A stretch of DNA of 64,000 bases from Maea johnstoni. Its lineage: Eukaryota > Annelida > Polychaeta > Spionida > Magelonidae. The stretch spans positions 20,939,945 through 21,003,944 of the forward strand of contig OZ012694.1 in the NCBI GenBank assembly GCA_963942565.1. Reading direction: 5' to 3'. Both the position numbers and the translations under genes were made by a program. The notes beneath the pieces were generated by a model. It did not search any database. It saw only the letters and a list, made by a program, of their open reading frames with translations, and had not been told where the DNA came from. Positions 1 to 36,367 of the stretch are shown piece after piece; within the stretch, counting starts at the first letter, position 1; the number at the start of each line of letters is the position of its first letter.

Positions 1-166
1 TAATCCTCATAATTTGACCTACACAAATTGATGCAAACACCTGAAAAATGACGGCAAACACTGGCACATGGGTACTCATCTGAGAGTACTCATTGAGAGC
101 TAACCAATGAATACCAACATGACAGTGATTAGAAATCTTTGAATCCTTGTGCATTGGAGGGTTAAT
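1..166 (+). mobile_element. Family A MITE, 5'-truncated or diverged
   Basis: Begins at the window edge with a degraded end and finishes GGAGGGTTAA. Confidence 0.7.
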
Positions 167-291
167 GCTTAGGAGTTTCTCGCCAAATTGCCTGGATTTA
201 AGATCCTTATTACAGTTAAGAAATTAATTATTTCACACAATATATTTAAAGGAGAGTTGTTGGAAATATTCTGATAAAATTTCAGTCTTAC

Positions 292-24354
<24,063 letters not shown>

Positions 24355-24637
24355 TTTTTCGTTAGTTATCAGCTTTCCAGCATGTCACAGACCGGAGTAA
24401 ACTTAACACACGTGCACTTAAAACCGGAAGTAAACAATCTCGCGAAATCTCGTTCCTGAAAATTTTAGTTAAGAATAATTGGCAACTAAGAAGCAAACAC
24501 ATTGAAAGATTTATTGTCCATTTTAGAATAAGAAACAAAAACGAAGGTTTCTGGAATTCAAGGGAATGTTTTTGATCGAGCTACTCGACGCATCTTGTGT
24601 GAAATCTCGTGGCTAATTCTCGTGTGCCAAATTCAAA
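24355..24637. promoter_or_regulatory. Bidirectional promoter between SDAD1 and ANAPC15
   Basis: Only 283 bp separate the two start codons, which face away from each other. The stretch holds an ETS-type ACCGGAAGT at 24423-24431 and a TCTCGCGA core at 24438-24445. A YY1-type AAAATGGC overlaps the ANAPC15 start codon at 24635-24642. No TATA box is obvious. These elements are typical of animal housekeeping bidirectional promoters; co-regulation of the two genes is inferred. Confidence 0.75.
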
Positions 24638-27407
24638 ATGGCAGCCCCCTTGTTTCCGAGTTTGCTTCCAAGAGTTGCTGATTCAGCCTGGTTTAGCGTT
24701 GACAGGCCATGCGATGACGACAGTGAACTAACTAAATTGGAAGAAGAACAACAGGCGCTGGTAATTACAATAGGAAGTTGTACCAGAGCGTTAGATTTTG
24801 AAAAAGATACATACATTTGGGGGTATATGGTCAAAATCGCCGATTCCGAAATCGCCGTTCACAAAATCGCCTTTCGCTGAAAGGCCGATGCTTAAAAGGG
24901 CCCTATTTATTGGAAATCAATTAGGCTTAGTGTCCGTGTATACGAGTGTGGAAAGTGATAAAAAAGTTTTGGATTGGTTTTAAGTGTTAAGTGATGTCAT
25001 TTATCATTAGACGGATTTCGGACTTAAAAAAGAATATTTCAAGAAGAAAAGTCGGCGTAGCTAGGATGTCTTGGCTTTGTGGCGTAATTACCTCTAGAAT
25101 TAACACTCAGATTTAAACAAAAACATATATCGAAACACAGAATACTTTATAAGAATGTTTATGACACTTGACACGTGGAGAATGTAAAGTTCAATTACTG
25201 AATTAAAGGAATAGGAAGGTTTATTTCAGGAGGGCCCAATGATTCATCGGCCGTTTTTGCGATCGGCCATTCAGGTAGTCGGCGATTTTCGGATCGGCGA
25301 TTTTGACCTACAATCCATTTGGGAGGGTTCAACAAATTTTGTTTAGTTCCAATCCTGGCCACCAGGGATCAGGTTAGTAGTTTAGCTTAGAAGTGGGCTA
25401 TTATAATTCACAGGAGTTGGCAAATTGATAACCACACTAACCATACAATTTTTTATTATACCTCACGTGAGGAAACTCTCATCCCATTGGATGATACCAT
25501 GTGTCAAAGCTGTTGGCAACCTGTGCCTCTGTAGGTTCCTTAACAGCAGTCACCATTCGACGTATTAACACCCACTGTCAAGGAGACAACGTTAATTAGC
25601 ACCCGTTGTCAAGGTGCCGTTTCATGATTCCCTATATTGTTGAGGACGTCGTGATTTCAGGATCCCCACGCGTGGCGAAGGTATGAGCAGAATGCCGCCG
25701 TCAACAATGGAATTATCTTATTGTTGAGAACAACATGCGCGAGTGTCTCAATTTAGGGGAAAGAAAGTAAAATCTCAACCCAGTTGAGATGGCAGATTGT
25801 TCGGTATGATAAAACAAATATGACATCCCAGCATGGTCAGCACGGTAAAAAGGGATCCGCCATGGCCTAGTGGTTATGATGCCTGGCTCCCAAGCGTGAG
25901 TTCGCAGGTTCGAGTCTCCGCTGGATCACCAAGCGGGTTGGCCTGGTCGCTATATAAATGTTCGGCGTTGTGGAGGGCTGTCTATGGTCCTTCTGCAACT
26001 GAAAGACCCCTTGGAACTATTCGTGAAGAGTAGGGAATTTCTTCCCGGTTCCGGGTTTCTATCTCGTCGTGATATGACCTAAGCTAATGAAAGCGACATA
26101 AAACCCAATTCCTTCCTTCCTTCCTTCAGCACGGTAAACCTGCTGCTCCGAAATTGCACTGCCCAAGTGAGTTTTGTAAATTTTAACTTTTAATGGATTT
26201 TGGGGGGTGAGGCCGGAGGTTGTTCGGTATAATAAAACAAATATGACATCCCTGTGGGGTTGCCGACTTGATAGTGAAGTCTACCCCTCGTGAGCATTGT
26301 CAACCTCGGGCTAAGCCCTCGGGGTGTCAATGCTCGCTCAGGGTAGACAATCATGTTGGCAACCCCACAGGGATGTCATATTTGTACAATGTTAACAAAA
26401 TGACTTTCATTTTATGTAACATATCACACTTGCAGCAAGAGGATATATTCCTAGTTGTGAAAAAAAACAGAGATAGCTTTTGAACTGAAAATATAATATT
26501 CAACACTTACAGTATGTACACTTTCAAGATCAAATACTTCCATTTTCAGCATATTATGATAAATATTTTGGTGAATTTTCTATGTCAGCCATTGTAGATT
26601 TTTCTTGAGATATTACCTGATGATACTAGACCGCAATGCACCGTCCCCTCTTAATCCCATAGAACAATACATGGCTGCATGATAATTCCGACTAGTAAGG
26701 GATCAGCTTTGAATACCTACTAATAGGAATCAATTACTACTAACAGTAATTGGGTCAGGTGAGATATGCACACTGGATCAGGGTCTTAGCCAGGATTTAG
26801 AGACTGGGAGCCCAAAATTGGCAATTGTAAATATTTTGGGCATCCAATACTTCAAGGGAGAACACAATGTATTGAGATTACAACCATAAGTCCTTACACA
26901 ATGTCATGGGAATTAAATTGCTCAGTGGAAAAAAAATCAATTTTACGCTTAAAAATTACATTTTAAGAAAGTACTCCCCAAAATTTTGGGTTTCCTGAGA
27001 GGTGTTTTTTGAGGGTTTGGGTGCCCAAAGGACGCCCAGACGCCCTACTGGCTAAGACCATGCACTGGATAGAAGGGAGCAGACTGACCTACTCGCTGAG
27101 GAAAATCAGCAAAATCAGTACTTAGCTAATCAGTAGATTTCTTCCAATGAGGTGCTCTATCAGTAGACAGCAATCTTAGGGTCTTAAATCAGTAGAGTTG
27201 ACTGGTATGGGAGCCACTGTTTTTCCTAATCACATTTTATTTTCCATTATATTTGCAGTTGCAGAGTGTTGCTGAAAAGGACAATGATATTGTGCCCATT
27301 GGGAAAACAGCTTCTGAGGTAATTTTTGCTCTTATGTCAAATCAATCCTTCATCATCTCTCATTCTCTTTCCTCCATAATGTTAATTGTATTACTATTAC
27401 AACAACA

Positions 27408-27459
<52 letters not shown>

Positions 27460-29238
27460 ACAATAATAATAAACCCACTTTAACTAGCACTACACCCTTC
27501 CATTGAGTTTACATTCAACTAGCTTGTTTGTTGAATTTGCACATATATATGAAAACCTCTCCCACTATCATGGTTATGTTTGTGGACTTTCATGGCAATA
27601 GTTTTAGAATAACGAATGAATTCACAAAACATATGAAGAAAAGTTGTAAGTTGGGTTAAGATAGTCAAACCTTCTTCACTTTGTTACCAAAATTAACTGT
27701 TGTTAGGGAGATAGATCTACCAAATTGTCTAGCCTTTTTGGGGTGGTACTGGCAATTCAGGACCTTAGACCAATGTCTATGTTGAGACAGAGTCATAGCC
27801 AGGATTTAGAAACTGAGTGCCCAAAATTGTCAGTTGTAAATGTAAATGTTTTTTTGTTTTTTTTTGGGGGGGGGGGGGGGGTCCAATTTTTCAAGTGGGA
27901 CCACAATATACTTTGATTTCAACCATGAAAATGTATAAACTTATTGAAATAAGGCATAATATCCTTATACAATGTCATGGGGACTGTATTATTCATGATG
28001 AAAAAAATCAATTATATGCTTGAGATTGACGTTTTTGGTCCATAAAATTTCTTTACACCATGCTGCACAACTGTTGTCATTTCAGCACTTTGATGATGAG
28101 GAGGATGAGGACGAAGATGATGATGCTGATGATGATGAGAGTGATACAAATGATGATGATGAGCTTGATACAGATATGATGGATGACAGAGACTCTCCAG
28201 ATGATGTATGTATAATACAAGCAAACTTTAAAGTAAAATGTTGTACCTTAGATGAATAAAAGAATGGATATGTAGCGAGAGACTCAATTACTATATGCAC
28301 TCTAGTGAAGACCTGTCTATCACAGGGTCTTGAATCTGCCCTCAGTGTGACGTCACTAGGAGACAGACCAATGAGGGCTCTCATATCCTTTACATTATAG
28401 AGAAACTTGCACACCAACATGCACCAGCTTGTTTAGGTTGACCGGCTGGTTTCATATCTACTTGTTTTTGTTCATCTAAGGTTGTACCGCAGCTTATTTG
28501 AATTCAATATTCATTTACATAGAAGCCTTCTGCAAGATTTTGATATATCTGTTTGAGTTTTAATTTTGAAGGGATTCCTCAATGTATTCTGATAATAATC
28601 ATATAAAGAAGTTTACTTATATTTTAGTGCACAATAACAACAAATAATTAGTAAAATAAAGTAAATAAATGAAGTACTAGTATTTACTTTGAAGTGAAAA
28701 TTCTTAATAATTTGCTTTGAATTGACATTTATAGAATTTTAGACCAGAACATTGGTGATCTGATGTATGATTTGCAAGCATTTGTATGTCCAAAAACACT
28801 CAGGCGAAAATAAATAAATAAATCACATCCCTCATCAATTTCTCAGTTCATATTCATGTGAAAATATCATATTCATGTGAAAATAAGTATTACTGACAGT
28901 CACCCATCTTAGGTGAAGCTTTCTAAGAGCACAACTTAAATGAGTCCTCAAGTGATATCTTTGAAATAATGTTCTAATGGAATATGTCCATACTAGTGGG
29001 GCTGTAATCATTGAAGTGCATCTCATGCATGTATTCAAAAGCTTTCGTAGGATACTGAACTAACTTCTGATTTATTTATGTGTTTAATTATATTTATTAA
29101 TCATTATTTCAGTTGATCAAATTTATATATTGGGTGGTGAATTGAGTAAAAAGAATGTTAAGTTTTCCTTTTGTTATCATACAGGTTGACATGGACACCA
29201 ATGATGCCACAAGTGACTCTCCAACATGGGGCTTATAG
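24638..29238 (+). CDS. ANAPC15: Anaphase-promoting complex subunit 15 (APC15)
   Basis: APC15 is a small subunit of the APC/C ubiquitin ligase that promotes turnover of the mitotic checkpoint complex. Four exons: 24638-24760, 27259-27318, 28086-28205, 29185-29238 (TAG at 29236-29238). All junctions are phase 0 with GT-AG borders, giving 118 aa against about 121 in human. Residues 5-13 read LFPSLLPRV, followed by a WFSVDRPC-type box, then LQSVAEKDNDIVPIGK, the family's most conserved stretch. Exon 3 is almost pure Asp/Glu, matching the acidic APC15 tail. The start overlaps a YY1-type site and follows the shared promoter. Introns 1 and 2 carry MITEs and a SINE. The gene looks intact. Confidence 0.95.
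24814..25313. mobile_element. MITE with GGTCAAAATCGCCGAT ends in ANAPC15 intron 1
   Basis: The ends GGTCAAAATCGCCGATTCCG and the inverse GGATCGGCGATTTTGACC lie about 60 bp after exon 1. Subterminal CGCCGA/TCGGCG words recur. A fragment with GGGAGGGCCCAATAAGTCAT lies at 58510-58580. Confidence 0.7.
25847..26127 (+). mobile_element. tRNA-derived SINE in ANAPC15 intron 1
   Basis: The head at 25854-25930 has box A TGGCCTAGTGGT and box B GGTTCGAGTCTCC. A unique body follows, then a tail ending in TTCC repeats. The head shares the CCTGGCTCCCAAGC segment with the 128-bp satellite, so that satellite probably grew from this SINE lineage. Confidence 0.85.
26231..26397. repeat. Palindromic element, arms of about 30 bp
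   Basis: ACAAATATGACATCCCTGTG plus GGGTTGCC pairs with GGCAACCCCACAGGGATGTC plus ATATTTGT; inner arms TCTACCC/GGGTAGA also pair. It is preceded by GGTATAATAAAACAAATA, a word also before 25830 (GGTATGATAAAACAAATA) and at 42069. Confidence 0.75.
26780..27062. mobile_element. Family C MITE in ANAPC15 intron 1
   Basis: From GGGTCTTAGCCAGGATTTAG to ACTGGCTAAGACCATGC; inverted relative to the copy at 47944. Confidence 0.7.
27403..27460. repeat. CTA trinucleotide microsatellite
   Basis: About 19 units in ANAPC15 intron 2, 85 bp after exon 2. Confidence 0.97.
27787..28030. mobile_element. Family C MITE, truncated, in ANAPC15 intron 2
   Basis: Starts CATAGCCAGGATTTAGAAAC and carries a long poly-G run near 27868; the distal end is missing about 55 bp before exon 28086. 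Confidence 0.6.
28236..28492. mobile_element. MITE family D, CTTAGATGAA ends (reference copy)
   Basis: From ACCTTAGATGAATAAAAG to TTGTTCATCTAAGGT, about 255 bp. The interior has GTGTGACGTCACTAGGAGAC and ACATTATAGAGAAACTTGCA. Related copies: 61600-61870, 60090-60360, 23985-24215 and, diverged, 10290-10590. One end supplies chance AATAAA and splice-like words. Confidence 0.65.
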
Positions 29239-29244
29239 GACTGC

Positions 29245-29250
29245 AATAAA
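29245..29250 (+). terminator. ANAPC15 poly(A) signal
   Basis: AATAAA lies 6 bases after the TAG stop, implying a very short 3' UTR unless a later signal is also used. Confidence 0.6.
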
Positions 29251-29309
29251 AGTGTCTTCATGATAGAGGAAATGTCCGCTGTGTGGCAAAGAATACTAGC
29301 TATTTTGGT

Positions 29310-32230
29310 TGTGGCCTTGTGGGTGAGACTCCTGTCTCCCAAGCTTGTAATCCCTATTAGGGTCTGCAGTGGCCTACTGGTAGAGATGCCTGGCTCCCAA
29401 GCTTGGCATCAGGCTTGGGGTAATAAGTAATATGTAATCGAAGTAATAGGTAATAAAGTCATTTATTACAGTAATTGAATGTAATAAGTAATTCTTCTTC
29501 AAAAATGTAATTGTAATAAGTAATATAATTGAATCAGGAGTAATAAGTAATAAATAATTGCATAAATTGTAAATTACTTTCCTAGAAAATATTTTTATCA
29601 CACCAAGGAGGTATATACCTGAGCAGAGTATCTCTATCAGATAGTTAGATGCTTTCCATGGGATTTAAAAGGTTCCAGCTTCAGGAATGAGGACTGGCAG
29701 ATGTTTTGAGCCTGGCAGATGTGTGTCCCAAACATTATATTCAAAATGGATGAAAATTGCAAACTGTGGGTCTGAGATATTTGCACTAGTCAATTGAAGG
29801 ATCAACAGTACCCCGTCCATCAATTTCAGTCTAATTACAATTTGCCTAACATTCAACAATCATCACTCAGTCCAGATAATACCTCCACTCCTTTCAGTAA
29901 CATTGAGTACAATTAACCTAAGTGCCCACCCTTCTCAGCTGTTTTACATCCTGCCCCTCTTTCCCCAAATCAAGATAAGCAAACTCTTCCTATCCATGAC
30001 CCCTGTCCAGCTGTTATCTACTGATCATATGTGGCCTGTATATAGTCATGATAACCAGCTGTTATGGCAGTTGAGAAATCTGATTCTTTTAACAATAGCA
30101 TGAACCCCACTGGTGACTGTTGCATAGTTAACCTGACACCTAGATTATACAATAGTCTAATTTTCTTTCTTAGAGGAAGCACCCTGACAAACTAGGAAAT
30201 GCAGCAGTACTGTATGAATAAAATTATCACTGTTTCCCTACATGAAATGTTTTGTTGTGCTTCTGAATTTCAAAAGTATTATGTAATATAATCAATTACA
30301 TCTTGGAAAGTAATATAATATAATTGATTACTTTGAAAAAAATGCTGTAATTGTAATATAATATAATTGGGCTATTTTCCAAAGTAATATAATATAATTG
30401 ATTACTTTCCAATGTAATTGACCCCAAGCCTGCTTGGCATGTGACTCTGTCTACTGGTAGAGATGCCTGGCTTCCAAGGTTGTCATCTCTGGTTTTAGCC
30501 CTGCCAGGATCCACTGTGGCCTTGTGGGGGAAACTCCTGTCTCCCAAGCTTGTAATCCCTATTAGGGTCTGCAGTGGCCTACTGGTAGAGATGCCTGGCT
30601 TCCAGGGTTGTCATCTCTGGTTTTAGCCCTGCCAGGATCCACTGTGGCCTTGTGGGGGAAACTCCTGTCTCCCAAGCTTGTAATCCCTATTAGGGTCTGC
30701 AGTGGCCTACTGGTAGAGATGCCTAGCTTCCAGGGTTGTCATCTCTGGTTTTAGCCCTGCCAGGATCCACTGTGGCCTTGTGGGGGAAACTCCTGTCTCC
30801 CAAGCTTGTAATCCCTATTAGGATCTGCAGTGGCCTACTGGTAGAGATGCCTGGCTTCCAGGGTTGTCATCTCTGGTTTTAGCCCTGCCAGGATCCACTG
30901 TGGCCTTGTGGGGGAAACTCCTGTCTCCCAAGCTTGTAATCCCTATTAGGATCTGCAGTGGCCTACTGGTAGAGATGCCTGGCTTCCAAGGTTGTCATCT
31001 CTGGTTTTAGCCCTGCTAGGATCCACTGCGGCCTTGTGGGGGAAACTCCTGTCTCCCAAGCTTGTAATCCCTATTAGGATCTGCAGTGGCCTACTGGTAG
31101 AGATGCCTGGCTTCCAAGGTTGTCATCTCTGGTTTTAGCCCTGCTAGGATCCACTGTGGCCTTGTGGGGGAGACTCCTGTCTCCCAAGCTTGTAATCCCT
31201 ATTAGGATCTGCAGTGGCCTACTGGTAGAGATGCCTGGCTTCCAGGGTTGTCATCTCTGGTTTTAGCCCTGCTAGGATCCACTGCGGCCTTGTGGGGGAG
31301 ACTCCTGTCTCCCAAGCTTGTAATCCCTATTAGGGTCTGCAGTGGCCTACTGGTAGAGATGCCTGGCTTCCAAGGTTGTCATCTCTGGTTTTAGCCCTGC
31401 TAGGATCCACTGCGGCCTTGTGGGGGAGACTCCTGTCTCCCAAGCTTGTAATCCCTATTAGGGTCTGCAGTGGCCTACTGGTAGAGATGCCTGGCTTCCA
31501 AGGTTGTCATCTCTGGTTTTAGCCCTGCTAGGATCCACTGCGGCCTTGTGGGGGAGACTCCTGTCTCCCAAGCTTGTAATCCCTATTAGGGTCTGCAGTG
31601 GCCTACTGGTAGAGATGCCTGGCTTCCAAGGTTGTCATCTCTGGTTTTAGCCCTGCTAGGATCCACTGCGGCCTTGTGGGGGAGACTCCTGTCTCCCAAG
31701 CTTGTAATCCCTATTAGGGTCTGCAGTGGCCTACTGGTAGAGATGCCTGGCTTCCAAGGTTGTCATCTCTGGTTTTAGCCCTGCTAGGATCCACTGCGGC
31801 CTTGTGGGGGAGACTCCTGTCTCCCAAGCTTGTAATCCCTATTAGGGTCTGCAGTGGCCTACTGGTAGAGATGCCTGGCTTCCAAGGTTGTCATCTCTGG
31901 TTTTAGCCCTGCTAGGATCCACTGCGGCCTTGTGGGGGAAACTCCTGTCTCCCAAGCTTGTAATCCCTATTATGATCTGCAGTGGCCTACTGGTAGAGAT
32001 GCCTGGCTTCCAAGGTTGTCATCTCTGGTTTTAGCCTTGCCAGGATCCACTGTGGCCTTGTGGGGGAGACTCCTGGCTCCCAAGTTGGTTATCTTAGGTT
32101 TGAACCCTAGGATCTGCTATGGCCCACTGGTAGAGGTGCCTGGCTCCCAAGCTTGGCATGTGACTTTGTGGCGAAGATATCTGGCTCTCAAGCTTGCTGT
32201 CTCGGTTGGCGCCCTGCTGAGATTTGCCTG
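29310..32230 (+). repeat. 128-bp satellite made of two tRNA-like modules
   Basis: The unit repeats at 128 bp (marker CCTATTAGG near 30564, 30692, 30820, 30948, 31076 and onward), about 13 copies from 30440 to about 32080, with diverged flanks. Each unit holds AGTGGCCTACTGGTAGAGAT, an A-box-like word, then GGTTTTAGCCCTG, a decayed B box, plus a second module CCTTGTGGGGGAAACTCCTG. It reads as a tandem-amplified dimer of a tRNA-derived SINE head. Middle copies are nearly identical, so amplification is recent. Confidence 0.85.
29410..30432. mobile_element. 1-kb hAT-type element inside the tRNA-like satellite
   Basis: The ends CAGGCTTGGGGT and ACCCCAAGCCTG are flanked by the 8-bp duplication CTTGGCAT (29402-29409, 30433-30440). 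The outer parts are TAAT/GTAATA-rich and the middle (29600-30250) is unrelated and non-coding. A partial relative with the same TAAT-rich end is at 34420-34585. Confidence 0.88.
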
Positions 32231-32239
32231 GCCCTTGTT

Positions 32240-32451
32240 TTAACCCTTATGCTGCTGGTGGCTAATTTGGTCATTTCAAAAAGATGTAAAACCCTGAAAA
32301 ATGACTGAAACCCTAGCACACGGGTACTCATCTGAGAGTACTGAGCGAGAGCTATCCAATGAATACCAACATGACAGGGTTTGGGTGTTTTTCAAGAAAA
32401 TGTGTGTCTTTGTACTTTGGATGAAAGTGGCCTCAGCATTAGAAGGGTTAA
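32240..32451 (+). mobile_element. Family A MITE next to the tRNA-like satellite
   Basis: Full-length, TTAA at both ends; inserted in the diverged 3' flank of the satellite. Confidence 0.85.
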
Positions 32452-32829
32452 ATGTGCCTGGCTCTCAAGCTTGCAATCTCAGGTTTGGGACCTAGGGTCG
32501 AAGATGCCTATCTCCCAACACAAGATTGCTAACTCAAGTTGTAAAGTCCCACTGGGAACTGCAGTGGCTAAGTAGTGAAAAGGTTAATTTGACTTAAACA
32601 TAGTAAGGTTTAAAGAAATTACAAATGTCACTTCCTGCATTTTTGCAATTGTATATGTGTAAATAAGTGTAAATAAACGACCAAATGTAGTATATATCAC
32701 TTATCGAGTTGTCGTTTATTTCATGATGTGTTTGTCCTGCACATGTTTTTGATATAATAGCACAAGATCTTGGTTTAAGTTCCATTAGTTTAAGTTCCAG
32801 TCATCAGTTGGTCTCTCTCTTTCTCTCTC

Positions 32830-32963
<134 letters not shown>

Positions 32964-32969
32964 CTATAT

Positions 32970-34420
32970 GTATGAATGTATATTTGATTATTAAGAACTG
33001 ACCTTGATATAATTCCTATGGAGGAAAGGGCCCTTGAGACTGTAGAAAGGGGAAGAAAGTTAGTTTCTGGTGCCAGCCTCCCAGGTTTAAATTTAATGCA
33101 ATATGCCTTAGACAACTAACTATGTATACTTACAGTTTTCAAGTTGGAAAACTTAAGTGCTCTCACGATGGTTTATTAAAGAAAACAATAATCAATTTAA
33201 AGAAATTCACCTCACATTCACAAAATGATTTAGAAAATGTTCCACCTAAGGAGGTCTGCTATACATTTGACAATAAGAGAGTATGTGTAGCTTGAGACAG
33301 GCCTCTTGAAAACCTAAAGCCTACAGAGGTGTTTAAATTAAAGAGATATTGAAAAATACCAAACCCACAATACTTTATACAGTATAATCTGATAAACAAC
33401 TCGCTCACCCATCCAAAAAGCCTTTCAAATGAGCATAACATTTGGTCTCCTTGAGTTCAGAGTATACTCAAAAATCCTCATGTACATGTATGTGCACTTG
33501 AGGATTGACACAGTCTGTGGCTACAGGAAGTTATAATTGCAATTTTAATCACCTGGGGTTACATCGACCTAGATCATTCATGGAAATGATGATACCCCTA
33601 AGTCTTGAAGTCTACCAGTTCCAACTGGAAATCCACATATAATTATCCATATCTCATAATAACTTTGTGTCACATACATATAGTCAGAAATAAGCTGGAA
33701 TGTATGTTGAGCAAGCTGTTTGTACATAGGAGACCATCTAGTCATTTAAGTATTAAATAACACAATATGACAAAGACGATCATTACAAAGTCACCATGAT
33801 ATGAGCACAACTGCTGAACTGTGCCTAATGAGGTTTGATAATATTGTTTAAAAGGTGAATATGAAGGCTATGAAACAGAGTAGCGTTTACAGTTTCAACT
33901 AAAGGAGAACCATTCTGAGAAATAACTTTTGAGGGTTAGAGTCTCCACATAACTCTGACACCCTGCTGTCTTAAACCCTGTAGGCAAGGCATCCATACTT
34001 ATCCTAAGAGAGGAATTGAGAATAAGGATGGGCAGTTTATCTCATAGCCTTCTTGTTCTCATTGGGGATTCTACAGCTCTTTGCACTGAGTTCCATTGTA
34101 CACCTAATGGCAGCTATTCTTATCTTTATCAAATTGCAATTAAATCAACTTCCTCTGGCCTCTGACCTAGATTCAAGTACCTAGACCTTGGCAGTAAGAC
34201 AACATTACCCTTTAGGAGATGCAGTGAATAAATTATACTGCCTTTCAGATGAATTACTAAACCTTTTCACTGACTTGTTACTGAAATCAATCCTTCTTCA
34301 AATCCAAGCTATTTGAGACAAGGAGTGACAATCCTGTATCTGTATTGATAGGGCTATGGAGTCATATGGAAAAGTGACTTGTTTACTGTACAGTTGATCT
34401 TTTGGTCATAAATGGGTAAA
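32970..34420. other. Intergenic stretch, no feature recognised
   Basis: Between the satellite/SINE region and the TAAT-rich fragment. No gene, splice-linked exon or inverted-repeat element was seen. Confidence 0.5.
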
Positions 34421-34585
34421 GTAATAGAAAAGTAATAGAAAATTACTTATTACTTTTAGGGTCAGTCTATTACAATTACTTATTACTTGAGGATTTTGAC
34501 CATCTATTACTTATTACAGGCTATTACTTTGAAAATCAGTCTATTACCTATTACTTTTCTATTACCTATTACTTATTACCCCATG
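34420..34585. mobile_element. Partial copy of the TAAT-rich hAT element end
   Basis: Repeated ATTACTTATTAC words end in TTACCCCA, mirroring the terminus of the element at 29410. No second end or target duplication is visible. Confidence 0.5.
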
Positions 34586-34595
34586 TCTGATATAT

Positions 34596-34627
<32 letters not shown>

Positions 34628-34664
34628 TTAGTTATCTATAACTTAATCATTATCGAAGAATCAT

Positions 34665-34850
34665 TAAATCATGCTTGTCCTGATGGCTGGGTGACCTATG
34701 GTGATGCAACCACTGCCCAGTTTCAACTCCTGGTCAGGCATGTGAGAAAGTTGCCAGTGATTGGGCTACGGTGTTGGTTTACTCCCATTTCCTCCACCAC
34801 TTACGACTGGCTAGTCATGAACTAGCCTAAACATGGCAGAGAAAGTGACA
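34665..34850 (+). mobile_element. SINE copy, diverged
   Basis: Same family as 46985-47190: degraded head, body with GCATGTGAGAAAGTTGCCAG, and an ACGACTGGCTAGTCATGAAC tail. Confidence 0.6.
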
Positions 34851-34859
34851 ATGATAAGA

Positions 34860-35560
34860 ATTCAAATCTAAATAACATGGATAGGTAACCTAGACTGTGA
34901 TAGATCAATTAATCTACATTCAAAACACTTAGCGTCACAAGACAGATTTTTGCTAATCACAACACAAGTACAGAGGTTGGTGTTTTAAGACAGAACTCAG
35001 ACAATTTTTTTTATGGATACTTGGTATTTATTTACAAACGTATATCTTACAGAGTATAGCAAAATAGCTTGAGTGTCCATACAAAAAGGCATTTATTTAC
35101 AAATGAATATCTTAAATAACAGCAAAATAGTTTTAGGTCCTTGAAACTGGGCATTTATGTACAAATGTATATTTTACAAAGTATAGCAAAATAGCTTGAA
35201 AGTTCATTTTCATCAAATATATACTACCAAATTTCCGATCAAATTGACACACATGCCCAGCATAAGTGGTTTGAAATACTTTCAATTATATTGAATAAAG
35301 AACGGTAAAAACAATGACTAAAATATTATTTTGTTTTTAAGAGGACTCTTGTTAAAAAAATAATGTCGTTTCTTTATTTGAAAAGATAATGACAATCTTT
35401 AATCTAGTGACCATAACTTTTGAAGGCACTTGCACTAGACTTCTCTTATAATGAAAATTCCCGACCATTTGTATACTGATACTAGGACAGCCAGATTCAG
35501 AATTTGAGAAATAAATAACAAAAGCGACACCAAGGATGCCACATTAGTGTATTTTCCTTT
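34860..35560. other. Intergenic stretch with weak ~70-bp repeats
   Basis: Around 35030-35200 a unit with GGCATTTATTTACAAATG and TATAGCAAAATAGCTTGA-like words recurs about three times. Nothing coding. Confidence 0.5.
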
Positions 35561-35907
35561 GACTCATGGTCTTAGCCAGCAGGGCGTCTGGGTGCATTTT
35601 TGGACTGTTGACTGATTTTATATTTTTGCCCAGGAACCTGGCTTTTGAGTTATCTTGTATCATATCATTACTGGCAACACTGTCAAAGAGACATGTTTAC
35701 GTAAAAAAATCACCATAGTGACTCATAAGCAGGGCTTAAGCGGTATTTGCCCCTGAACATGTGATTTTGTTACCTGGTGTTAAATTATAGAAGCCAGGTT
35801 TGCGAATGGACTTACAATTATCAACTAGAGAACATAGAGAAAGATTTTTTTGTCAGTTTGTCAACATCACTTTATTTTTAAGTCCTTATTCAATATCATG
35901 GTGTGAC

Positions 35908-36120
35908 TTAACCCTTACGCTGCTGGTGGCTAATTTGGCCAATACAAAATGATACAAAAAACTTTAAAATGGCTGCAACCCTGGCATATGGGTACTCATC
36001 TGAGAGTACCCATCTGAGAGCTATCCAATGAAAACCAACATGACAGGGTTAAGATGCTTTTCAAAAATATTTGCATCCTTGTGCTTCGGACGAAAGTAGC
36101 CTCAGCATTTGACGGGTTAA
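35908..36120 (+). mobile_element. Family A MITE
   Basis: Full-length, TTAA at both ends, 3' of the peptidase gene. Confidence 0.85.
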
Positions 36121-36182
36121 GATAATCACCTTCCGGTGTACGGAGTAAAATCATTATTCCTGATCCTCTTCCCAGTTGTCAA

Positions 36183-36363
36183 TTAACCCATTAATGCTCA
36201 AAGTGGTAAAATTTTTAAAGTTCAAAAAATATTTGAAGGAGAAATGTTAATCTGAACATTACAAACAATTCTCCTTCAAATATTTGGTAAAATAGTTATT
36301 GTCAAAAATATTGTAGAACCTGAATAAAATTTCTCTAGGAATTCTAAAGCATAAATGGGTTAA
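36183..36363 (+). mobile_element. TTAA-type MITE family B (reference copy)
   Basis: 181 bp from TTAACCCATTAATGCTCA to AAATGGGTTAA. The interior has an inverted pair, AAATATTTGAAGGAGAAATG and CTCCTTCAAATATTTGGTAA. The ends resemble family A but the interior differs. Confidence 0.75.
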
Positions 36364-36367
36364 GAGG

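Noticed and set aside
28012-28420. His-rich and Ser-rich minus-strand frames
   Set aside because: Complement of the acidic ANAPC15 exon and of a family D MITE.
30437-32080. CRISPR-like array or tRNA gene cluster
   Set aside because: Units are contiguous with no unique spacers, and tRNA stems do not pair; it is a satellite in a eukaryotic genome.
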